From Methanosarcina sp. (GTDB taxonomy: Archaea; Halobacteriota; Methanosarcinia; Methanosarcinales; Methanosarcinaceae): 39,021 bases of DNA. Both the position numbers and the translations under genes were made by a program. The stretch lies in assembly GCA_013331265.1 (NCBI GenBank), contig DUGS01000159.1:27988-67008 (forward strand). Reading direction: 5' to 3'. The notes beneath the pieces were generated by a model. That model saw only the letters and a list, made by a program, of their open reading frames with translations, was not told the DNA's origin and made no database searches. Shown one piece after another: positions 33,110-39,021 of this stretch; position 1 is the stretch's first letter, and every line of letters starts with the position of its first letter.

Positions 33110-33167
33110 CGGGCAAGTCCGGGTAAAAAATTTCAAGCTCTGGACATCATGCCCGACTCATTTTTTT
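33110..33167 (+). terminator. Hairpin and T-run after mtaA
   Basis: CGGGCA (33110-33115) pairs with TGCCCG (33150-33155) and GTCC (33117-33120) with GGAC (33142-33145); seven T residues follow at 33161. A T-rich stretch directly after the mtaA stop (33092-33108) may act as a first archaeal stop signal. Confidence 0.5.
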
Positions 33168-33297
33168 AACTTTTTGGGGAAGGAGCTTCAGGGACGGGTA
33201 TACCGAAACCAGTGTTCTGATAAACTGTCAGTCCAGAGGCTCAATGTTGAAAGGATTGTTCGAGAAAATCTTAAACTTTTTTGAAGGAGGTTAAGAT

Positions 33298-34917
33298 ATG
33301 AGGACAGGAGTTGCAATTGACCTGGGAACCAGTGGATTCAGGGCCCATAAAATTGACCTTGAGAGCGGCGAGATTAAGAAAACCGTAATTACTCTCCGGA
33401 ACCCTTTACCAGGAGCAAATGTAATGGACCACCTTGACTTTGCAATCCATTACGGGCTTGATAAAGCCCATGGGCTCTCGGCAACAGCGGTAAAAAATAT
33501 CCTTAATGAGCTAGGAGTAAAGCCTGAAGAAATGGAAAAGTTCTCAATCTGCGGAAACCCTATCCAGCTTTCTATCTTTCAGGGAATTCCCATTGAAGAC
33601 CTGGCATACGCAGGAGAGCGTAAGAAACAGAAGTATCACATTGAAGAGCAGAATAGAGATGCCCGGGTCATACCTCTATCCGAAATCGCGGGATTTGAAG
33701 AGTTTAAAAACTGCAAACTGTTTGTGCCCCCGGCAATAAAGCACGAGGTTGGAGCCGACGCACTTGCCCTTATTGTAAAAGCAGGCATGATTGAGAGCAA
33801 CGAGATTGCAATTGCCACCGACTACGGAACAAACGCCGAAATGGCCCTTAAATCAAATGGGATTATCTATACAGGGTCGGCTGCTGCCGGGCCTGCTCTC
33901 GAAGGCCAGGAAATCGAATACGGATCTATTGCTTCTCCGCATACCATCTGTGATGTAGAATTTGAAGGAAATAACCTGCGCTGCTATGTTCTTGACAGAG
34001 ATATGAAAACAGCCAGAGGAGACCTCGTAAACCCAAAGACAGGAGAAGTCGTGGAAAAGGGAGAGATAACTGCAAAAGGCATTACAGGCACTGGGGTTAT
34101 TGCCCTTATCGAAACCGGGATGAGAAACAAATTAATAGCCCTTCCAAAAATTCAGACTCCAGAAGGCATCATCCATCTTCAGGACGGCATCAAGTTCACA
34201 GAAAAAGACCTTATCGCAGCTGGAAGAGCGATAGGCGCGCTCCGGGCAGGCCATATTTCCCTCTGCGCAGCTGCAGGAATTGAGATGGAAGACCTCAAGA
34301 TAGCATACATGTCAGGAGCTGCCGGAACCTACATGGACGCCGCAAAAGCCCATCATGTAGGGATGATCCCTTACAATGCAAGTTATGTTTCACAAATAGG
34401 GAACACCTCTCTTACAGTTGCCCGGGAAATTCTGCTTTCTGAAGATAGGCTGTGGGAACTGCAGAAAATTGCAAAGGAAATCCTGGGCACACATGTGATG
34501 TTTGCAACCTCCGAAGCCTTTAAGGAAGCCTATATGCTTGAACTTGCTTACTGGAACGAGGGTATGGCATTCAAGATGCTTCAGAAGTTCCTGAAAAAGA
34601 AAAAACTGCCCATGATAAGTGAGCCTTCGACTGTCCTGAAAATCGACCGCCAGGTAGAAAGAGACATTCCCGAACTGGGAGAAGAAGGGCTCGACGTGCT
34701 TGAGAAAGTAGGGACCTACCTTACCATGGTCATTGAGGACTGCGTAAGCTGCCAGAAATGCGCAAAGGTATGCCCGAACGGAGCTCTCAGGATGGAAGAC
34801 AACGGGCTTGTCAGAATAAGGACAGACCTCTGTGACGGAGCAAACTGCCAGCGCTGCCTGCATGCCTGCCCTGATGACAGGTTCAAATGGGAAAAACTGA
34901 CTGTTGAAGGGATCTGA
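33298..34917 (+). CDS. RamA-family corrinoid protein reductive activase (methanol-type MAP homologue)
   Basis: 539 residues, the length of RamA. The N-terminal part is an ASKHA-type ATP-binding domain (GVAIDLGTSGFRAHKIDL; ATDYGTNAEMAL; GAAGTYMDA). The C-terminus carries two [4Fe-4S] motifs: C482-x2-C485-x2-C488-x3-C492 and C512-x4-C517-x2-C520-x3-C524. RamA uses ATP to re-reduce Co(II) corrinoid proteins to Co(I) in methylamine pathways, and an equivalent activation protein (MAP) exists for methanol. Position directly downstream of mtaA points to MtaC as its client; this is inference from context. Separated from mtaA by 215 bases with a terminator-like hairpin, and preceded by a strong GAAGGAGG element, so it may have its own transcript. 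The name ramM has been used for methanol-type paralogues, but I cannot confirm which this is. Confidence 0.88.
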   Translation: MRTGVAIDLGTSGFRAHKIDLESGEIKKTVITLRNPLPGANVMDHLDFAIHYGLDKAHGLSATAVKNILNELGVKPEEMEKFSICGNPIQLSIFQGIPIEDLAYAGERKKQKYHIEEQNRDARVIPLSEIAGFEEFKNCKLFVPPAIKHEVGADALALIVKAGMIESNEIAIATDYGTNAEMALKSNGIIYTGSAAAGPALEGQEIEYGSIASPHTICDVEFEGNNLRCYVLDRDMKTARGDLVNPKTGEVVEKGEITAKGITGTGVIALIETGMRNKLIALPKIQTPEGIIHLQDGIKFTEKDLIAAGRAIGALRAGHISLCAAAGIEMEDLKIAYMSGAAGTYMDAAKAHHVGMIPYNASYVSQIGNTSLTVAREILLSEDRLWELQKIAKEILGTHVMFATSEAFKEAYMLELAYWNEGMAFKMLQKFLKKKKLPMISEPSTVLKIDRQVERDIPELGEEGLDVLEKVGTYLTMVIEDCVSCQKCAKVCPNGALRMEDNGLVRIRTDLCDGANCQRCLHACPDDRFKWEKLTVEGI

Positions 34918-35087
34918 GAAGGAAATGGAAAAAGGTAAGAATCACCACGCTCAAGATTACTATTTAAAATGTTGATGCAGTTACTGGACGCAGAGAAGAA
35001 AAAGATAGTGCATCGATTCCAAAATAGAATCGAAGTACCGGGAATCACCCTGGCTAGAATCAAAAAAGGCAATTCCAGGATTGAAGA

Positions 35088-35125
35088 AATATCACATCCG
35101 GGTATTAATATCACATCCTGGTATT
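35088..35125. repeat. 19-bp direct repeat, two copies
   Basis: AATATCACATCCGGGTATT is followed directly by the same 19 bases with one change (CCTGG). It lies between the convergent ends of the activase gene and the chemoreceptor gene. No function is apparent. Confidence 0.65.
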
Positions 35126-35139
35126 GCAAAATTCTACAT

Positions 35140-37137
35140 TCAGTGTGCTTTTAAACTTTTCTTTCTGTCTAAAATCTGCGGTTTTCCAGAAGAGATCTGA
35201 TTGTCTTTCTGTTCTCCTGAAACTTTGAATTTTTCTATGAGAGTATCAACTGTTTTCTGGGCAAGCTCGCTGACGTTCTGCACAGAACTACTTACCTGCT
35301 GCATGGCAGCTGTCTGCTCTTCGATTGCAGCAGAGGTTTCTTCGCTGCTTGCCGCGTTTTCTTCAGCAGTAGATGCAGTCTCACTGATGCCTTTCTCAAT
35401 ATTTTCAATCTTTTTCAGACCTTCCTCAGAAAGCTTATCCAGTTCGACAAGCATGGAGTTTATAGTGGCAACTGCAGTTGCAATCTCCTGACCTTTACTC
35501 AAAGCCTCTTTAATGTTTTTGCTTCCGGTTTTAGCCTGACCGTCTGCGATGTTAATAGCTTCGGTCACTTTCTTGGTCTCTTTCTGGACATTTGTGACAA
35601 TTTCATTTATATCATCAGTACTCTTCCTTGAATCAGCAGCAAGTTTTCTGACCTCATCGGCAACGACAGCAAATCCTCTTCCATATTCGCCGGCTCGGGC
35701 AGCTTCGATAGCTGCATTTAATGCAAGGAGATTGGTCTGGTCAGCAATTGACTTGATTTTCCCTGTAACGGCACCGATTTTATTGACAGCATCGTCCAGT
35801 GAGTGAATAATGTCCCCGAGTTTGGAGATATCTGCAACAAGATGCTCAACTTCCTCAAGCCCCATATTACTGAGACCCTGAGCCTCATCACTTGTTTTAG
35901 CTGCCTGAGAAGCATAACTTGCGGACTTGTTGGAAGAATCATTGAGCTTTTTGAAGATCTCCTGAGAAGCTTTTATATCAGAGGCTGCTGTGCCCGCATG
36001 CCTTGAGAGATTTTCGGATCCGATTGCAATCTGTTCTGCTGCGGTTGAGATTTGCTGCATTCCCATGTTCATCTGACTGACAGCTTCATTGGACTGCTGA
36101 GCTTCTTCCAGAGTTGTGAGCATGTCTGCAAGGATATTTTCAATAACCGAATTCATTGTGAGAACAAGCTTATTAAAATCGTCAAAGGTCTTACCAAAAT
36201 CGTCATCCCGGAGTTTTTTGAGATTGGTTTCAAGATCCCCATCACTGATCTTCCGGATACCTTCCCCAAGATTCTTAAGGCAACTGTTAGTATAATCTAA
36301 AAGGTCCTGAATCTCTTTTTCCCGATCTTTCATCTCAGTCATATCGGTTATGACCGTGAGACTGCCAACAATAGCACCAGTTTGATCTTTCATTGGTATA
36401 GCAGAAAGTACTGTAGATAGTGGTTTGTCTAAAGCCTTGAATTTGAAAGATGTCTCGAGGTTATAAACACCTTCTCCGGTTTCAATTACTTTATCAATAA
36501 CCGTTTTTTGGGATTTAGTTTCCAGTAGTTCGGTAGGATATCTCCCCACCACTTCATCAGCACTCTTAAATCTGCATATTTCCAAAAAATAGTCATTTAC
36601 GAATTTTATTTTTCCAGACAAGTCCACATAAAGTGCAAGTGATGGAGCAGGTATGCTGCTGACAATCGCCCTTTGAGAATCTTCTCTCCGTTTTACATGT
36701 GAAGTTACGTCAAGAAACACGCCGTCAATATAAGAGAGGTTTCCTTTGCTATCATTCGAGAAATAAGCCTGTTCCTGAATGAATACTGTCTCACCACTTG
36801 ATTTTTTGATTCTGTATTCAACCCGGTAAGGAGTTTTGGTTTTCATAGCGTTCTCTATAGCCTTATCGATTAAAGGAACATCTTCTGGAAAAACAATGTT
36901 AGACCAGGATAATTTTTGAGAAAGAAAATCTTCTGCAGGATAACCTGTGAGTTTTTCCACATATTTGCTTATATAATGTATAACCCATGATGATTCATTC
37001 GAGATTCTAAAAATAGTCACCGGAAGATTATCTATTAACCAGCTTACCTCTTTTGCTTCGAGGTCTACATCGTTAGTAAAATTATTTTTTGAGTCTACTG
37101 ACTCTACCTGTTTTAAATCACTATCTAGTAAAGCCAT
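35140..37137 (-). CDS. Soluble PAS-containing methyl-accepting chemotaxis protein
   Basis: 665 residues and no membrane segment, so a cytoplasmic chemoreceptor. Two PAS domains come first (about 30-150 with PAC FIQEQAYFSNDSKGNLSYID, and about 160-275). A HAMP-like linker (about 290-345, GEGIRKISDGDLETNLKKL) follows, then a long coiled-coil signalling domain with the conserved hairpin tip EAARAGEYGRGFAVVADEVR, which contacts CheA and CheW. Glutamine/glutamate pairs flanked by alanine in the helices are possible methylation sites. The C-terminus has no CheR-tethering pentapeptide. No che genes are in the window. Soluble PAS receptors usually sense an internal ligand or redox state; the cofactor is not readable. 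A twofold 29-bp repeat precedes the gene. Confidence 0.9.
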   Translation of the reverse strand: MALLDSDLKQVESVDSKNNFTNDVDLEAKEVSWLIDNLPVTIFRISNESSWVIHYISKYVEKLTGYPAEDFLSQKLSWSNIVFPEDVPLIDKAIENAMKTKTPYRVEYRIKKSSGETVFIQEQAYFSNDSKGNLSYIDGVFLDVTSHVKRREDSQRAIVSSIPAPSLALYVDLSGKIKFVNDYFLEICRFKSADEVVGRYPTELLETKSQKTVIDKVIETGEGVYNLETSFKFKALDKPLSTVLSAIPMKDQTGAIVGSLTVITDMTEMKDREKEIQDLLDYTNSCLKNLGEGIRKISDGDLETNLKKLRDDDFGKTFDDFNKLVLTMNSVIENILADMLTTLEEAQQSNEAVSQMNMGMQQISTAAEQIAIGSENLSRHAGTAASDIKASQEIFKKLNDSSNKSASYASQAAKTSDEAQGLSNMGLEEVEHLVADISKLGDIIHSLDDAVNKIGAVTGKIKSIADQTNLLALNAAIEAARAGEYGRGFAVVADEVRKLAADSRKSTDDINEIVTNVQKETKKVTEAINIADGQAKTGSKNIKEALSKGQEIATAVATINSMLVELDKLSEEGLKKIENIEKGISETASTAEENAASSEETSAAIEEQTAAMQQVSSSVQNVSELAQKTVDTLIEKFKVSGEQKDNQISSGKPQILDRKKSLKAH

Positions 37138-37168
37138 AATTAATCGATCCCTTAATAAGTTATATATT

Positions 37169-37226
37169 AACTGACAATATAAATCGAGGATGTATTCAAC
37201 TGATAATATAAATAGAGGGAGTATTT
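37169..37226. promoter_or_regulatory. Two 29-bp direct repeats containing TATA-like elements upstream of the chemoreceptor gene
   Basis: AACTGACAATATAAATCGAG plus GATGTATTC (37169-37197) is followed directly by AACTGATAATATAAATAGAG plus GGAGTATTT (37198-37226). On the minus strand each unit holds a TTTATATT TATA-like element, so these may be twin promoters or operators for the gene starting at 37137. Confidence 0.5.
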
Positions 37227-37287
37227 AAATGTATAGGAGAGTATATAAACCAATACTCCATCTCCAGTTGTAACTGCATAAATATTT

Positions 37288-37416
37288 ATGCAAAGAAAAC
37301 ATATTCTAAGTATGTTTCAACTTGATACCGAATCAAAGGTGTTAGGAATCTGTCTACTTATACTCATTATCTATGTCCTATACAGACTGATCCCTATTTT
37401 ATCAGCTAACAATTAA
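37288..37416 (+). CDS. Possible 42-residue single-span membrane protein
   Basis: An ATG-started frame of 42 codons ending in TAA. Residues about 23-40 (VLGICLLILIIYVLYRLI) form one membrane helix, followed by a short polar end. The N-terminus is charged (MQRKHILSMFQLDTESK). A TATA box (AGTATATAAAC, 37240-37250) lies 38-48 bases upstream, which predicts a leader of 10-15 bases without a Shine-Dalgarno element. An internal ATG at 37312 is an alternative start. The gap 37138-37484 contains no other candidate. Support is the combination of promoter position and membrane helix; the protein may still be spurious. Confidence 0.4.
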   Translation: MQRKHILSMFQLDTESKVLGICLLILIIYVLYRLIPILSANN

Positions 37417-37484
37417 AGGTAAATTATTACAGAGCCATTTGCTTTCCTGATTATTCCATATATTATGCGGAGATCGCGCCCAAA

Positions 37485-38663
37485 CTAAATTTCTTTCCGG
37501 ATATACTGCCAATCAAATCCTTCTTTGTCAAGTGTCAGAATTCTAAGGAAGCCTCCATTCCGGTTTTCATCGCATAAATTAAATGTTCTACCGTTTTTTA
37601 CCGGGAGACTTTCAGGATTCCTGTGGCCGTGGATCTGATAAGTATTCTTATTCGTGTTTTTGTTGAAACTTTCAGCAACCAGAGAAGCATCTTCAGGCTC
37701 GCCCACACCATTAATCATCTGTTCGGTTCCTGCAAAAACCAGGTTTTCAGGAAGGTTGCTCAGGCCTCCGTGAGTTACAAGCACGGATTTATTGTGGAAC
37801 CTGTAATAAATGCAAGGTACTGTTTTCCTGTATAGTTCAAGAGCATTACTCAATGTGATTCCTGCCTTTTCGAGTTCTCTCATGGGACGAAAAGTATCCG
37901 CAAACTCTGTTTGCTCTTCACCTGCTGCCGGGCCGCAAATGTATTTTTCGTTATCTCCTTCGAGCAGAACCACATTATCCCTGCACATGACTGAGAAAAG
38001 GAACTTAATTACTCTGGTATTTTCATTCCCTCTGCCTGTGTAATCTCCAAGAAAAATATAAAGGTCATTGTTAGTCAGTCCGCATGTAAGGTATGTCATC
38101 AGGGCTGTATAACTGCCATTTATATCTCCTATATGATGGATTCTTCTATAGTTTGAAAAATCAGGAACTCTATATTGCAGCTTTTTATGGAATTCATGAG
38201 GCTTTATTACCGTAACAAATGAAGGCACGCTTTGCCTGCTTATTATAGAGTACATATCTTCGATTACAGCCTCCGGTACAATCTCATATGCAGGTCTTTT
38301 CCTGTTTCTTTGTTTTGCAAGTTCAAGAGGCACATCCGAAAAATCAACGCAAAATGCCTCATATCTGTAAGCTTTGACAAGCGGCCTGTACTTTGCCATA
38401 TCTGCGTTTTCCGCATTTGTAGCGTCAAGGATTGTAAATTCTCCTTCTTCAATGCGGCTTTTAATAAGCGAGTAAATGAGCCCCCAGACTCTGCGGTTGA
38501 TTTTCTGGGACGTAATAGTCTGACCGGTAACGGAAAGTACAGGTGGTTTTATAAGAAGCCTGACATCGTCTGAGGAAATGGTATAAGGCTCAAGCCCGTT
38601 TTCTTTAATGAAAGTAGATTTGCCGGAGCCGGGTATTCCCCTTAAAAATACTAAATACCTCAT
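37485..38663 (-). CDS. Polynucleotide-kinase-like P-loop domain fused to an atypical metallophosphoesterase domain
   Basis: 392 residues from the ATG at 38663, which has a GGAGTG element; the frame extends 41 codons further up without motifs. The N-terminal kinase domain (1-160) has Walker A GIPGSGKST, SSDDVR and an RNRKRP lid helix, as in T4-type and bacterial polynucleotide kinases. The C-terminal domain (about 172-392) is a calcineurin-like phosphoesterase by order of motifs, but key residues differ: GDING in place of GDIHG (Asn182), GDYTGRG in place of GD-x-x-DRG (Gly210), and EGDNEK in place of GNHE (Asp237, Asn238). The later histidines in VTHGG (298) and HGH (345, 347) remain. Bacterial Pnkp combines kinase, phosphatase and ligase; the ligase is missing here. 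RNA or nucleotide end-processing is plausible, but phosphatase activity is doubtful. Confidence 0.75.
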   Translation of the reverse strand: MRYLVFLRGIPGSGKSTFIKENGLEPYTISSDDVRLLIKPPVLSVTGQTITSQKINRRVWGLIYSLIKSRIEEGEFTILDATNAENADMAKYRPLVKAYRYEAFCVDFSDVPLELAKQRNRKRPAYEIVPEAVIEDMYSIISRQSVPSFVTVIKPHEFHKKLQYRVPDFSNYRRIHHIGDINGSYTALMTYLTCGLTNNDLYIFLGDYTGRGNENTRVIKFLFSVMCRDNVVLLEGDNEKYICGPAAGEEQTEFADTFRPMRELEKAGITLSNALELYRKTVPCIYYRFHNKSVLVTHGGLSNLPENLVFAGTEQMINGVGEPEDASLVAESFNKNTNKNTYQIHGHRNPESLPVKNGRTFNLCDENRNGGFLRILTLDKEGFDWQYIRKEI

Positions 38664-38925
38664 ATGACACTCCACAGCCGATTTTGAAAATACTTGATTT
38701 ATTCCAGTTAACATGCCAGCTTCGGTTGACTTTTCTGGTTTAAGCAAACTTGCCCAGAGGCAGATAATCTTAATATTCCTTTCCATTTTTTTAATATCAG
38801 CCTTTTTTGATAAATCTGCTCAAACGAAGGATACTGAAGATGTACCTAATTTTCCGTAAAATTATAAATTTTAAGAGGGGTTTAAGTTTAGAATTCGAGA
38901 ACTGAAGATTATTTTTATTTACCGT

Positions 38926-38962
38926 GCGTGAACTACCACCGAGCTAAAGACTCGGCGGCTTC
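38926..38962 (-). mobile_element. Right end of an IS200/IS605-type element with terminal hairpin
   Basis: Minus strand GAAGCCGCCGAG-TCTTTAG-CTCGGTGG and then TAGTTCAC is a complete terminal stem-loop and end sequence. In TnpB systems the omega RNA runs through this hairpin, and the bases immediately after GTTCAC (here GCACGGTAAATAAAAA on the minus strand) act as guide. The body of the element lies to the right of the window. Confidence 0.6.
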
Positions 38963-39021
38963 CTGATTCATTCCCCTTTCTATCGAAAGCAAGTCCTCAG
39001 GCTCTTCCCCGCGTTCCGCAG
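38933..39021 (-). CDS. tnpB: 3' end of an IS200/IS605-type tnpB gene (partial)
   Basis: The last 28 codons and the TAG stop of a gene that continues beyond the right edge. They read ERGEEPEDLLSIERGMNQEA followed by AESLARW. An MNQEA or MKQEA motif and a short tail overlapping the terminal hairpin is how TnpB proteins commonly end. TnpB is an RNA-guided nuclease carried by these transposons; its guide RNA (omega RNA) includes this 3' region. The catalytic RuvC part is outside the window, so whether the gene is intact cannot be judged. Confidence 0.6.
   Translation of the reverse strand, partial: AERGEEPEDLLSIERGMNQEAAESLARW

Overview
The window looks like a chromosomal segment of a methanogenic archaeon of the genus Methanosarcina. 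The diagnostic genes are mtaA (methanol-specific methylcobamide:CoM methyltransferase), an adjacent RamA-type corrinoid activase, the chromosomal protein MC1, an Isf-type iron-sulfur flavoprotein and a DUF1724-type regulator. AT-rich spacers with archaeal TATA boxes, and long gaps holding decayed mobile-element ends, fit the same genus. I cannot assign the species.

Layout. 0.2-5.3 kb: a methyltransferase/ATP-grasp fusion, an ArsB/NhaD-type permease, two HicB-like small proteins with a dead third copy, and MC1. 5.4-6.5 kb: a gene-poor gap with two diverged copies of a roughly 270-bp unit, each able to fold as a structured RNA with C-rich loops, then tRNA-Gln(UUG). 6.7-10.8 kb: a membrane-anchored beta-helix protein, an iron-sulfur flavoprotein and a PAS/GAF protein with a damaged 5' end. 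11-14.9 kb: tandem repeats, a NatAB-like ABC exporter, a RibD-like reductase and a YbjQ-family protein. 15.3-22.9 kb: a structured leader and a six-gene operon for a hydrogenase-4-like membrane complex. 23-24.9 kb: relics and a DUF1724-type regulator. 24.9-31.5 kb: a hybrid histidine kinase with an overlapping response regulator, and a Na+/K+-ATPase-type P-type ATPase. 32-38.7 kb: mtaA, its activase, a soluble PAS chemoreceptor, a tiny membrane ORF and a kinase/phosphoesterase fusion. The right edge is the 3' end of an IS200/IS605-type tnpB with its terminal hairpin.

Main points. (1) The hydrogenase-like complex has lost all four NiFe-ligand cysteines in the large subunit and all four cluster-ligand positions in the small subunit, and has no ferredoxin-like subunit. 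Its ion-pumping membrane subunits keep their key charged residues, so it resembles an Ehr-type complex stripped of visible redox centres. (2) Two paralogous structured RNAs carry C-rich loops that could pair with Shine-Dalgarno sequences. (3) At least five IS200/IS605-like right ends are scattered through the spacers, all in the same orientation; three still encode the tail of TnpB, and one overlaps the stop codon of the last complex gene. (4) mtaA has a 15-bp inverted repeat just upstream of its TATA box, a candidate site for methanol regulation.
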